DNA of 36,927 nt from Paramuribaculum sp. (GTDB lineage Bacteria; Bacteroidota; Bacteroidia; Bacteroidales; Muribaculaceae). The notes beneath the pieces are model-generated. The model was given only the letters and a program-made list of their open reading frames with translations, had not been told where the DNA came from and ran no database searches. Location of the stretch: the NCBI GenBank assembly GCA_029052015.1, contig JAIDJW010000185.1, positions 1 to 36,927 on the forward strand. The letters are read 5' to 3'. Shown one piece after another: positions 7,367-15,535 of this stretch (position 1 is its first letter; the number at the start of each line of letters is the position of its first letter). Both the position numbers and the translations under genes were made by a program.

Positions 7367-8542
7367 ATGAACAAAATCGCTAAAATGATGACAGTCATGG
7401 CAGTTGTTGCCATGCCGGCGCTTCGGGTTATTGCAGCTGACGATGAGCCAAAACTAATAGTGAAACCTACCGGACGAGTGCTGGTGGACGGTGCTGTGTA
7501 TCTGCCCGACGGCGACGGGCTTGCGGACGGAGCCGCTCTCCCCGATATCCGTATGGGTGTGAAGGCCTCCTACGGCAAATGGTCGGCGAAGATTGATGCA
7601 GGCTATTCCTTCAACAAGCTCAGCATGAAGGATGTCTACATCCAGTACTCCTTCAATCCTTCCAATTATCTCAGGGGAGGTTACTTTGTGCATCAGTTCG
7701 GACTAAATGCCGCCACATCGTCGTCAATGAAGCCGCAGATGGAGGCTGCGACCACCGACACCTATTTCAACGCCACCGGACGTAATATAGGTGTGGAATA
7801 TGTCCACGACCGCGGGCAGGCGTTCCTGAGCTTTTCGGGCATTGTGGCAGGCACCTCAATGACATCGCCCTCCAATGAGCAGGGCAAGGTCAGTGTGGGA
7901 GCGCTCAACCGCGCCGTGTGGCGCCCGTTCCATGAGACAGGGCGTGTTGCTCAGGTAGGCATATCGCTGTGGTACCAGTCGGCGCTTCACAAGACAGAGA
8001 CCAATGAGGATGGCGAAAAAGTGACTTCATCCGGCTATTTCAACTGGTCGGCAGGATTTCCCACACGTGTCAGCAAGGAGGGAATGCTCGGCGCAGATGT
8101 GACATACGCCAAGGGTGTGTTCAAGCTTTCTCCCGAATGGTTGCTGATGAAGGGGCGCATGGCTTTCGAAGGACAGTACTACTTCATGAATGTGGCACGT
8201 CGCTCGGGCTATGAGTCATATCGCGCCCAGGGCGTCTACGGCTTGCTCCGCGGCATACTTATCGGTTCTGACTACGGATATTCACATGGCGACGCCGGCC
8301 TTGCGACGCCGGGCAAAGGCACTCTCGAAATGGTGCTCGGCTACAACTATACCGACGGCAATCAGGGCAAGAGCGGCATTCATGGCGGCATATCCAACGA
8401 TGCCTCGATGACCCTCAACTACTATATAAACAAGTATGTGATTGCCCGCCTGCGCTACAGCTACACCGACGTGCACTCATCCGACGTGCAGCACAATCGC
8501 CACGTCAACACCATACAGGCCCGTCTCCAGATTATTTTCTGA
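7367..8542 (+). CDS. Phosphate-selective porin O/P-like outer membrane protein
   Basis: The start at 7367 (MNKIAKMMTVMAVVAMPALR) gives a signal peptide and a 391-residue product; the ORF-track start adds a non-signal extension. The mature protein is rich in alternating beta-strand segments such as DIRMGVKASYGKWSAKIDAG, VYIQYSFNPSNYLRGGYF and GRNIGVEYVHDRG. It ends with ARLQIIF, a terminal aromatic typical of outer-membrane barrels. The YLRGGYF..QFG pattern and overall layout fit the OprO/OprP family. The divergent histidine acid phosphatase suggests uptake of released phosphate, but family members also carry other anions. A weak promoter candidate (TTG with TACCTATA 21 nt later) lies upstream. 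Confidence 0.82.
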   Translation: MNKIAKMMTVMAVVAMPALRVIAADDEPKLIVKPTGRVLVDGAVYLPDGDGLADGAALPDIRMGVKASYGKWSAKIDAGYSFNKLSMKDVYIQYSFNPSNYLRGGYFVHQFGLNAATSSSMKPQMEAATTDTYFNATGRNIGVEYVHDRGQAFLSFSGIVAGTSMTSPSNEQGKVSVGALNRAVWRPFHETGRVAQVGISLWYQSALHKTETNEDGEKVTSSGYFNWSAGFPTRVSKEGMLGADVTYAKGVFKLSPEWLLMKGRMAFEGQYYFMNVARRSGYESYRAQGVYGLLRGILIGSDYGYSHGDAGLATPGKGTLEMVLGYNYTDGNQGKSGIHGGISNDASMTLNYYINKYVIARLRYSYTDVHSSDVQHNRHVNTIQARLQIIF

Positions 8543-8564
8543 TCCGGAGCCGCCAGAAGCCTTA

Positions 8565-8610
8565 GCAAAGCCCTGCCTTTCACAGGCAGGGCTTTGCTTT
8601 AAAGTCTTTT
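8565..8610 (+). terminator. Intrinsic terminator after the porin gene
   Basis: GCAAAGCCCTGCC (8565-8577) pairs perfectly with GGCAGGGCTTTGC (8585-8597), a 13-bp stem with a 7-nt loop, followed by TTTAAAGTCTTTT. It lies between convergent genes. Confidence 0.88.
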
Positions 8611-8626
8611 CAATATCCTATGAATT

Positions 8627-9274
8627 TCACAGCTGCCCGAGCTCGACTCCGATGGCAACCCTCTCGATGATAGCGTCCTTGCGGTCTTTGTCCGGCTTGT
8701 AATCCCCTTTTAGGTTCACACCGAAAAATCTGCCGAAGGTCTGCCAGAATCCGGCACGGAATGAGCCGAGAAACGCCTTGATGATGTTATAGCTGCTCTG
8801 GTCTGTCTCGCGCTTGATGAGCTTGATGAGAATCTGAGCCTGTGATTTTGAGAACTTTTTCAGCACCGGCTTGTACTGCTTGAAAATCTCACCCTCCATT
8901 TTCTTGAGATATTCCTCGCGCTCCTTCTGCGTGGGGAAGGTTTCGATATATTCGTAAGTTTCGAGCAGGGTGGCGCATATAAGTTTGGCGTAGGGGAGGG
9001 TTTTCTTTACATCTCTCACCGTTTTCCAGTAAAATTCCTCCTCTTTTTTGTTTTTGAACTTCAGTGGAGGAAAGACCGTGACCTCGTTGAGCAGATACAT
9101 TTTCACAGTGTCGCCGTCTACCACTGTATAGTAATAGCCGCGGTAGTCCGACAGGCGCGCGCTCGGTGGAGCGATTTCCAGATTAGACAGCGGGTCATCG
9201 TCATCGCTCTGCGCGAAGACGCAGGGTGCCGACAGCAAAAATGCGGCAACGAAAGTGAGGATGAGTTTAATCAT
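8627..9274 (-). CDS. DUF4294 family exported protein
   Basis: This 215-residue protein has a signal peptide (MIKLILTFVAAFLLSAPCVFAQ) followed by an acidic stretch SDDDD. The body is highly charged, with the family-like segment VFPPLKFKNKKEEEFYWKT followed by VRDVKKTLPYAKL. That segment identifies DUF4294, a Bacteroidetes family of unknown function. The rest is predicted mostly helical with no catalytic motif that I can recognise. It begins 21 bp after nadB and is probably co-transcribed with it, but no functional link to NAD synthesis is evident. Confidence 0.88.
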   Translation of the reverse strand: MIKLILTFVAAFLLSAPCVFAQSDDDDPLSNLEIAPPSARLSDYRGYYYTVVDGDTVKMYLLNEVTVFPPLKFKNKKEEEFYWKTVRDVKKTLPYAKLICATLLETYEYIETFPTQKEREEYLKKMEGEIFKQYKPVLKKFSKSQAQILIKLIKRETDQSSYNIIKAFLGSFRAGFWQTFGRFFGVNLKGDYKPDKDRKDAIIERVAIGVELGQL

Positions 9275-9295
9275 GCAGTTATAACACTTACGGAC

Positions 9296-10882
9296 TTATT
9301 TTGACGGATTATGCGGCGCCACCGGTGGATAATCGATGGTGTAGTGCAGTCCGCGCGATTCCTTGCGCTCTTTGGCCTGACGCATTATGAGGTAGCCCAC
9401 ATTAATTATATTGCGCAGTTCGCATATTTCGCGCGAAGCTTTAGAGCGCTTGAACAGCCGCTCGGTCTCCTCATAAAGTATGTCAAGACGGTTCCATGCG
9501 CGGTCAAGCCTCAGGTTGCTGCGCACAATTCCCACGTATGCGCTCATTATTTGCCCCACCTCCTTGATGCTCTGGGTGATGAGCACCATCTCTTCAGGGC
9601 TGCGCGTGCCCTCGTCATTCCATGTAGGCACATCTTTGCGCAGGTCGTAATGGCTTATCGCTTCGGAGGCGTGGCGCGCTGCGGCGTCGGCGTAGACAAC
9701 AGCCTCGATGAGCGAGTTGGACGCAAGTCGGTTGCCGCCGTGCAGCCCGGTGCATGAGCATTCGCCCACTGCATAGAGCCGCTTGATTGATGACTCGCCG
9801 TTGGTGTCGACCGCAATGCCTCCGCAGAGATAGTGCGCCGCTGGAGCCACCGGAATATAGTCGCGGGTTATGTCTATGCCGAGTGACAGGCACTTGGCGT
9901 AGATGTTGGGGAAATGATGTTTCGTTTCCTCGGGGTCCTTGTGAGTCACGTCGAGATACACATGGTCATCGCCGTGGAGCTTCATCTCGCTGTCTATCGC
10001 GCGGGCAACAATGTCGCGCGGAGCAAGTGACAGGCGCGGGTCATACTTGTGCATGAACTCCTCGCCGCGCAGATTGCGGAGCACTGCTCCGTAGCCGCGC
10101 ATCGCCTCGGTGATGAGGAAGCTCGGACGGTCGCCGGGATGAAACAGCGCCGTGGGGTGGAACTGGATGAACTCCATGTCGCGCACTGTGCCTTTGGCGC
10201 GGTACACCATCGCTATGCCGTCGCCGGTAGCTACAAGAGGATTGGTTGTGGTGGTGTACACGGCTCCGACTCCTCCGGTTGCCATAAGTGTGACGCGCGA
10301 CAGGAAGGTGTCGACATTGCCGGTTTTCTCGTCAAGGATATAAGCCCCGAAGCAGGTGATGTCCGGAGTGCGGCGGGTTACTATCTTGCCGAGATGGTGC
10401 TGCGTTATGATTTCAATTGCAAAATGATGCTCGAACACGTCTATCGACGGATTCTCGCGCACTTTCTTCACGAGACTCTGCTGGATTTCGTAGCCGGTAT
10501 TGTCAGCATGGTGCAGGATTCTGAATTCCGAGTGGCCTCCTTCGCGGTGCAGGTCGAAATTGCCGTCCTCCTTCCGGTCGAAGTCCACGCCCCATTCGAG
10601 AAGCTGGCGTATCTGCGCCGGAGCTTCGGTGACGACCTTGCTCACCGCCTCGGGATTGCTGAGCCAGTCGCCCGCAATCATCGTGTCGCGGATGTGTTTG
10701 TCAAAATCATCGATTTCAAGATTTGTCACCGATGCCACTCCCCCCTGCGCGAGGGCGGTATTGGCTTCGTCAAGAGTGGTCTTGCATATCAGCGCCACTC
10801 TTCCGGTTCCGGCAACCTTGAGCGCGAAGCTCATGCCTGCGATTCCGGAGCCTATTACCAGATAGTCATATTCGCGAGTCAT
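9296..10882 (-). CDS. nadB: L-aspartate oxidase
   Basis: NadB oxidises L-aspartate to iminoaspartate with FAD, the first step of de novo NAD synthesis. The start at 10882 (MTREYDYLVIGSGIAGMSFA) gives 528 residues and puts the FAD-binding GSGIAG at the N-terminus; the longer ORF would start upstream of the promoter box. Other signatures are the HREGGHS segment, MEFIQFHPTALF, and the C-terminal AVGECSCTGLHGGNRLASNS FAD-contact region. This last segment and the lack of a covalent-FAD histidine separate it from succinate dehydrogenase flavoproteins. nadA and nadC are not in the window. An inverted repeat overlaps the promoter. Confidence 0.96.
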   Translation of the reverse strand: MTREYDYLVIGSGIAGMSFALKVAGTGRVALICKTTLDEANTALAQGGVASVTNLEIDDFDKHIRDTMIAGDWLSNPEAVSKVVTEAPAQIRQLLEWGVDFDRKEDGNFDLHREGGHSEFRILHHADNTGYEIQQSLVKKVRENPSIDVFEHHFAIEIITQHHLGKIVTRRTPDITCFGAYILDEKTGNVDTFLSRVTLMATGGVGAVYTTTTNPLVATGDGIAMVYRAKGTVRDMEFIQFHPTALFHPGDRPSFLITEAMRGYGAVLRNLRGEEFMHKYDPRLSLAPRDIVARAIDSEMKLHGDDHVYLDVTHKDPEETKHHFPNIYAKCLSLGIDITRDYIPVAPAAHYLCGGIAVDTNGESSIKRLYAVGECSCTGLHGGNRLASNSLIEAVVYADAAARHASEAISHYDLRKDVPTWNDEGTRSPEEMVLITQSIKEVGQIMSAYVGIVRSNLRLDRAWNRLDILYEETERLFKRSKASREICELRNIINVGYLIMRQAKERKESRGLHYTIDYPPVAPHNPSK

Positions 10883-10911
10883 AGCATTGACATTGAGAAA
10901 AAACGCTGCTG

Positions 10912-10919
10912 CAAAGTTA
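10912..10919 (-). promoter_or_regulatory. -7 box of the nadB promoter
   Basis: TAACTTTG on the minus strand matches TAnnTTTG and lies 29 nt upstream of the nadB start. No clear TTG is found at the -33 position, which is instead occupied by an inverted repeat. Confidence 0.6.
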
Positions 10920-10926
10920 CAAAAAT

Positions 10927-10947
10927 CTCCGGGATATTGTCCCGGAG
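10927..10947. promoter_or_regulatory. Perfect inverted repeat over the nadB promoter, candidate operator
   Basis: CTCCGGGA-TATTG-TCCCGGAG is a perfect 8-bp inverted repeat with a 5-nt centre. It sits 7 nt upstream of the nadB -7 box, covering roughly -15 to -36. The placement suits a dimeric regulator, for example one sensing NAD status, but no regulator is encoded nearby. A transcript hairpin from the other side is the alternative. Confidence 0.45.
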
Positions 10948-11165
10948 CTGAAAAACAACCCAAATTCTGAGGGGGAACACATTTCGCGTAGTCTCGCTAC
11001 GCTCCACTGGCGTGCTATTGTCTCGCCACCACTTACGGAGTGTGTCATTCATAGTGCAAAATCTGGGATTACGACCATAGCCGTATCATCAACCACATCG
11101 TACCGAGACGAGGCTGTTGAGCGTGGTAATGTACGGAAGTTCCTTTTCGCGGTCAAAACCTGCTT
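10948..11165. other. Gene-free stretch between nadB and the MATE gene
   Basis: No coding region is supported here. The segment contains a small perfect palindrome (GCGTAG-TCTCG-CTACGC) embedded in GC-rich sequence. No good terminator for the panB-MATE operon is visible. It could be a remnant or a dispersed non-coding repeat. Confidence 0.4.
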
Positions 11166-12506
11166 TTAGCGGGGAGTGCGGGTGGTGCGCAGGAAGTAGA
11201 TGATGAAGAGGGTGGCGGCGATGAATAGTGATATGGAGAAGCTGAGGATGATGCCGTAGGCGCCAAGGCCGCACGGAAAGCCTAATATCCATGTTGACGG
11301 CAGGCCGATTACAACGTAGCTGACAAACGCAATCCACAGCATGGGCATCACATTGGATGTGCCTCTGAGCGCATTCGCAAAGTTTATCTGCGTGGCATCG
11401 CAATACTGATAGATGACGAGAGGCACTATAAGCGACAGAGCGAGGGTCTGCACTGCGGGGTCGTGAGTGAACTGATGTATGATTCCGGGAGCAAAAAATA
11501 TGAAAAATGCGGAGGCGGCGGTGGCTAACACGAGCAATATCCGATAGCCGGCAAATGCGGTTTTGCGCATCTCAGGTTTGTCGTCAACTCCCGCGGCGTT
11601 GCTGACGAGCACTGCGACCGCGGCTGCAACGCTGTAGTATACGCAGAAGCCGAGGGTGCCGATAATGACTACAACCTGAAAGGCGGCGAGCGCTATCGCA
11701 CCTATCCAGCCCGCCATTACTGCGGCGGCGGTGAAAGAGCCGCTCTCGAAGGTCATCTGCATGGCTACCGGCCATGATGTGCGGTTGATGAGGCGCACAG
11801 TCTTGCCCTCGATGCGCGATTTGACAAAGCCGTTGCGGTACTCGCGGTAGCCTTTGTGGGCGAAAAGCACGCAGATTATCACCGCCGGGCAGAGTATTCG
11901 GGCGGTAAGCGTGGCTATTCCGGCACCGGTGAGCCCCAGCTCGGGGCAGCCCCAGTTGCCGTATATCAGCAGCCAGTTGCCGAAGATATTGACGGCATTG
12001 GCGCTGAGTATTATCCACATCGGCATGCGTGTGTGGTTAATGGCGTATGCCCATTGCGCGAACACATTGAATATCGACACCGGCACAACTCCTGCGAGAT
12101 AGATGAGGAAGTAGGGGCGTATGAGCGGCAGCAGCTCCGGAGGCTGCCCCATGCGGTGGAGGTTGAAATACACCACTGTCATGATGCCTGTGACAAGCAG
12201 GGCGAAGAGGATGTTGACGAGCAGCCCCGCGCGGAGTGTCGCTCCTATGGCATGGCCGCGTTTCTGCCCGAACAGCGCGCCGATGAGCGGCGTCAGGCCG
12301 TAAGTAAAGCCCACGCACGCAAAGATGCACACATTGAAAAGATTGTTGACAAACGATGCGCTCGCAAGGGCTTCGGTGGAATATACACCGACCATTTTTG
12401 TGTCGGCAAATCCCACAATAATCATGCCGAGCTGCCCTATGAGTATGGGCAGCCCGAGCCTGATGATTGCAGCCGTGCGGCTGCGTTTTTCAACAATATC
12501 GTTCAA
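11166..12506 (-). CDS. MATE family multidrug/metabolite exporter
   Basis: The 446-residue protein is almost wholly hydrophobic, with about twelve predicted membrane segments in two similar halves, as in MATE cation antiporters. Typical segments are [20 protein letters not shown] near the N-terminus, FGQKRG after the second helix, and the second-half copy [17 protein letters not shown]. These proteins export drugs, toxins or metabolites with Na+ or H+; the substrate cannot be inferred. The start overlaps the panB stop by four bases (ATGA), indicating translational coupling in an operon. Confidence 0.93.
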   Translation of the reverse strand: MNDIVEKRSRTAAIIRLGLPILIGQLGMIIVGFADTKMVGVYSTEALASASFVNNLFNVCIFACVGFTYGLTPLIGALFGQKRGHAIGATLRAGLLVNILFALLVTGIMTVVYFNLHRMGQPPELLPLIRPYFLIYLAGVVPVSIFNVFAQWAYAINHTRMPMWIILSANAVNIFGNWLLIYGNWGCPELGLTGAGIATLTARILCPAVIICVLFAHKGYREYRNGFVKSRIEGKTVRLINRTSWPVAMQMTFESGSFTAAAVMAGWIGAIALAAFQVVVIIGTLGFCVYYSVAAAVAVLVSNAAGVDDKPEMRKTAFAGYRILLVLATAASAFFIFFAPGIIHQFTHDPAVQTLALSLIVPLVIYQYCDATQINFANALRGTSNVMPMLWIAFVSYVVIGLPSTWILGFPCGLGAYGIILSFSISLFIAATLFIIYFLRTTRTPR

Positions 12507-13321
12507 TATTGCTCTTTTTCGTTGGGGAAATCGCAGGATTTGACGTCAGCGACATAATTTCCGAGCCCCTTGGTTATCACTGTTGCGAGGTCGGCATAAC
12601 GGCGGAGGAACTTCGGTGAAAATCCGTTGTTCATGCCCATCATGTCCTGGAATACGAGTATCTGACCGTCAACACCGCTTCCGGCACCGATGCCTATGAC
12701 AGGACAGCTGACTTCTGAAGCAACGCGCGATGCAAGCGCGGCGGGCACTTTTTCAAGCACGATTGCAAAGCAACCTATCTCATCGAGCATTTTGGCGTCT
12801 GCTATAAGTTTGTTTGCCTCTGCCTCCTCTTTGGCGCGCACGTTGTATGTGCCGAACTTGTTGATGCTCTGGGGAGTGAGTCCAAGGTGTCCCATCACCG
12901 GAATGCCGGCACTGAGTATGCGCTCAACGCTCTCGCGGATTTCCGAGCCGCCTTCGAGTTTTACAGCCTCAGCATTTGCTTCTTTCATCACTCGGATTGC
13001 GCTTGCAAGAGCCTCCTTGCTGTTGCCCTGATAGGAGCCGAATGGCAGGTCAACTACCACGAGCGCGCGCTTCACCCCCTTGGTAACACCCTTTGCGTAT
13101 GTAATCATCTCGTCAAGAGTGATTGGCAGTGTGGTGAGATTGCCCGCCATTACGTTTGATGCGCTGTCGCCTACGAGAATGAGATCGACACCCGCACCGT
13201 CAACGAGGGTGGCTACGGTGTAGTCGTAAGATGTGAGGCAGGCTATTTTTTCTCCACGCTCCTTCATCTCTCTAAGACGGCGTGTGGTTACTTTCGGTTT
13301 TGTTTCTGTGTAAGTGGACAT
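12503..13321 (-). CDS. panB: 3-methyl-2-oxobutanoate hydroxymethyltransferase
   Basis: PanB adds a hydroxymethyl group from 5,10-methylene-tetrahydrofolate to 2-oxoisovalerate, giving ketopantoate for pantothenate and CoA synthesis. The 272-residue length is typical. Signatures include [29 protein letters not shown] with a metal-binding Asp, [27 protein letters not shown] and [15 protein letters not shown]. It is the first gene of a two-gene unit with the MATE exporter, with a strong promoter 26 nt upstream. No other pan genes are present. Confidence 0.97.
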   Translation of the reverse strand: MSTYTETKPKVTTRRLREMKERGEKIACLTSYDYTVATLVDGAGVDLILVGDSASNVMAGNLTTLPITLDEMITYAKGVTKGVKRALVVVDLPFGSYQGNSKEALASAIRVMKEANAEAVKLEGGSEIRESVERILSAGIPVMGHLGLTPQSINKFGTYNVRAKEEAEANKLIADAKMLDEIGCFAIVLEKVPAALASRVASEVSCPVIGIGAGSGVDGQILVFQDMMGMNNGFSPKFLRRYADLATVITKGLGNYVADVKSCDFPNEKEQY

Positions 13322-13347
13322 ATTGGTTATGGTTGTGTTTGACGCTG

Positions 13348-13378
13348 CAAAGTTACAACGGATTATTCACCCCGCAAA
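13348..13378 (-). promoter_or_regulatory. panB promoter
   Basis: On the minus strand TTTG (13375-13378), a 19-nt spacer and TAACTTTG (13348-13355) match the Bacteroidetes consensus. The upstream element lies inside the 3' end of the sirtuin gene, so panB has its own promoter despite the tight spacing. Confidence 0.75.
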
Positions 13379-14073
13379 TTTTCTTCGAGAATGCGTGTGA
13401 GTTCGGCGATGCCCTCCGACGCCCCTTTGCGTATGACGGTGACATCGGCGCTCACCGGCGCCGGATTGGGATCTATGTAGTAAACAGGCACTCCGCGGCG
13501 CACATAGTGCAGCAGAGATGCAGCCGGATAGACAGCGAGCGAGGTGCCGATTACCACAAAAATATCGGCCAGTTGCGTCCATTCTATTGCCCGCTCGATG
13601 TTGGGCACGGCCTCCTGGAAGAAAACGATGTGCGGTCGCAGGTGATTGCCGTCGGCGTCTATGCTGTCGGGAGTTGTTTCGATATGCTCTTCGTCAAGAG
13701 TGTATATGCGGGTCGGCTCTTCGATAGTGCGCACCTTCATCAGTTCGCCGTGAAGATGCAGTATGTTGGAACTTCCGGCGCGCTCGTGGAGGTCATCGAC
13801 ATTCTGTGTGATTATATACACGTCGTAGTACTTCTCAAGTTCGCGCAGAGCCAGATGCCCGGCATTTGGCAGCGCCTTGAGCAGGTCGCGGCGGCGTGCG
13901 TTGTAAAACTCATGCACCAGTTTCGGGTTTCTGGCAAATCCGTCAGCGCTGGCAACGTCCATCACGTTGTAGTTTTCCCACAGTCCGCCGCTGTCGCGGA
14001 AAGTGCTGATTCCACTCTCGGCGCTCATTCCTGCGCCGGTAGATATTACAAGCCGGGGTTTAACGTCATTCAT
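13363..14073 (-). CDS. cobB: NAD-dependent protein deacylase, class III sirtuin, lacking zinc cysteines
   Basis: Sirtuins remove acyl groups from lysine with NAD, yielding O-acyl-ADP-ribose and nicotinamide. This 236-residue protein has the NAD site [33 protein letters not shown], the catalytic His108 in LHLHGE, and GTSLAVYPA. Tyr57 and Arg60 (FYNAR) form the YxxR pair typical of SIRT5/CobB-type desuccinylases. There is no cysteine anywhere in the protein, so the usual four-cysteine zinc ribbon is absent; the LRPHIVFF segment that follows it is kept. It lies 23 bp after rsmD in the same direction and is probably co-transcribed. Confidence 0.93.
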   Translation of the reverse strand: MNDVKPRLVISTGAGMSAESGISTFRDSGGLWENYNVMDVASADGFARNPKLVHEFYNARRRDLLKALPNAGHLALRELEKYYDVYIITQNVDDLHERAGSSNILHLHGELMKVRTIEEPTRIYTLDEEHIETTPDSIDADGNHLRPHIVFFQEAVPNIERAIEWTQLADIFVVIGTSLAVYPAASLLHYVRRGVPVYYIDPNPAPVSADVTVIRKGASEGIAELTRILEENLRGE

Positions 14074-14096
14074 GACAAAGAAGTGTGTGTGTATTG

Positions 14097-14633
14097 TTAA
14101 GGTATTCTGAACAATGAAAAGTTTACGCTACCGTAGGCGCGATGCTGAAAGAAGTGAGGCAATTGCGAAAAGTCCTGCTTCTTCGAGTGCTCTATCACAA
14201 TCAGTGTGCCGGATTTCAGCATTTGTGACTGGAGTATCTTTACCGGAATCTCTTCAAATCCTTCCATATCGTATGGTGGATCGGCAAAAATAAAGTCGAA
14301 TTTGGTTGAAGATGTGTCGATGAATCGAAGAGCGTCACCTCTCACAAGCCGCAGATTGTCTACCGCGAGCTGTTTTGAGACTTTTGCAATGAAATTATAC
14401 TGTGTGCTGGCTTTTTCGACGGAAGTGACGCTTTCGGCGCCGCGGCTAAGAAGCTCGAGAGTAATCGCTCCGGTGCCGGCAAAAAGGTCAAGAGCGGTTA
14501 TGCCTTCGATGTCTATGAGGTTTTCAATGACATTGAAAATATTTTCGCGTGCAAAGTCTGTGGTGGGTCTTGCCGTGATATTGGTCGGCACATCGAATCG
14601 CCGGCGTCCGAATTTACCTCTGATTATTCTCAT
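14097..14633 (-). CDS. rsmD: 16S rRNA (guanine-N2)-methyltransferase RsmD
   Basis: RsmD methylates G966 of 16S rRNA using S-adenosylmethionine. The start at 14633 (MRIIRGKFGRRRFDVP) is the conserved family N-terminus, gives 178 residues, and overlaps the DUF3822 stop as ATGA. The track start at 14762 is an out-of-frame extension. Motifs are the RPTTDFARENIFNVI substrate region, ALDLFAGTGAITLELLSRGA for SAM binding, and the catalytic DPPY (118-121). Pairing of DUF3822 with rsmD is common in Bacteroidetes. Confidence 0.95.
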   Translation of the reverse strand: MRIIRGKFGRRRFDVPTNITARPTTDFARENIFNVIENLIDIEGITALDLFAGTGAITLELLSRGAESVTSVEKASTQYNFIAKVSKQLAVDNLRLVRGDALRFIDTSSTKFDFIFADPPYDMEGFEEIPVKILQSQMLKSGTLIVIEHSKKQDFSQLPHFFQHRAYGSVNFSLFRIP

Positions 14634-15421
14634 GACAATAGTGCGGTTATGGATTGTGGAAGTGATACTGCGTCCTTGCCCATGGCAAGCAGGGCCGGCG
14701 GGCACTGAACTGTTTTGGGATAACCGGCGTGCTGACCCATCACTTGCGCCACCGGCTCGCAATCCGTGCCGCCGAGAAAGATTTCCGACTCGGGTGCCCT
14801 GAGCTCTCTCGCGCAGGCGAGTATATAATATGCGGCGTCTATGGGATTTCTGTACTCGAAAGTGTTTGCAGCAAGAAGCCGGCCGCGGTCGGTGGCTATG
14901 ATGTCGAGTCTGCCGTGCTCGGCAACGGCAAAAAGTCCTGAAGACGAGAGATGCGATGCAATCAGTGGCGCGATTCTATGATTTATGCGCACGTTGAAAA
15001 ATGTTCGGCGTAAAAAGCCGGTAAGGGCAGCAGCCGCTGCATATACCACCGCAATGCCGTCTGCCGGCGCGCTTATGCACTCTTCGCAGTCGGATATGTC
15101 AATGCCGCAGGCTTTCATGACAGTGTCTGACGAAGTGTGGTCGAGAAGCTGATGTGGTGTCACAGTATAGGACCGGGTGTCAATGAGCGCGTCTATTCTT
15201 TTGAAGTCGCTGAGAAGCAACGGATTCTCATAGATGGCCTCCTGAATTGCCTTGTCTGCGGAAGGGGCGTCTGGATTAATGGCTATGATGCTGTGGATTA
15301 TATGCTCCGAGGTAACCGGTGGCACCAGTACCGCATCAATTCTGTCGGAGCATATTTCCATTATGCACCGCCATAATTCCGGCTGAGGAATTAAATCGCG
15401 AGTTAGCTTTTCCTGATTCAT
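14630..15421 (-). CDS. DUF3822 family protein
   Basis: This 263-residue protein of unknown function is recognised as DUF3822 by its position immediately upstream of rsmD and by its actin-like-fold style segments (IAVVYAAAAALTGFLRRTFF, GLFAVAEHGRLDIIATDRG, EIFLGGTD). The ATG at 15421 (MNQEKL) is preferred; the track start at 15427 is a GTG two codons earlier. A TAATTTTG box ends only 5 nt before the ATG, so the mRNA may be leaderless. It is translationally coupled to rsmD. No catalytic residues are evident. Confidence 0.85.
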   Translation of the reverse strand: MNQEKLTRDLIPQPELWRCIMEICSDRIDAVLVPPVTSEHIIHSIIAINPDAPSADKAIQEAIYENPLLLSDFKRIDALIDTRSYTVTPHQLLDHTSSDTVMKACGIDISDCEECISAPADGIAVVYAAAAALTGFLRRTFFNVRINHRIAPLIASHLSSSGLFAVAEHGRLDIIATDRGRLLAANTFEYRNPIDAAYYILACARELRAPESEIFLGGTDCEPVAQVMGQHAGYPKTVQCPPALLAMGKDAVSLPQSITALLS

Positions 15422-15426
15422 GTCCA

Positions 15427-15434
15427 CAAAATTA
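15427..15434 (-). promoter_or_regulatory. -7 box 5 nt from the DUF3822 ATG
   Basis: TAATTTTG on the minus strand matches TAnnTTTG and is followed by TGGAC and then ATG. Transcription would start at or next to the start codon. No convincing TTG lies at the usual distance upstream. Confidence 0.5.
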
Positions 15435-15457
15435 CAAAATAATCGACAGCGCGGGTA

Positions 15458-15504
15458 ATGTAATAAACAATTCAGGACAGAAAGCGTTGACTCTCTGCCC
15501 TGAA
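15458..15504 (-). terminator. Intrinsic terminator after lpxA
   Basis: On the minus strand TTCAGGGCAGA (15494-15504) pairs with TCTGTCCTGAA (15471-15481), 11 bp with one G-U pair, followed by TTGTTTATTA. It ends the RND-lpxA transcription unit. Confidence 0.75.
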
Positions 15505-15535
15505 AATGTTATAAAGATATGTTGTGTCCGCGAGT

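Noticed and set aside
10049-10951. 300-aa plus-strand ORF opposite nadB
   Set aside because: It is an antisense shadow of a strongly conserved gene and its translation has no recognisable domain.
11856-12557. 233-aa plus-strand ORF opposite the MATE gene
   Set aside because: Translation is unusually charged and His-rich, as expected for the reverse of hydrophobic codons; no family.
13282-14100. 272-aa plus-strand ORF opposite the sirtuin gene
   Set aside because: Antisense shadow; the minus-strand frame has complete sirtuin motifs.
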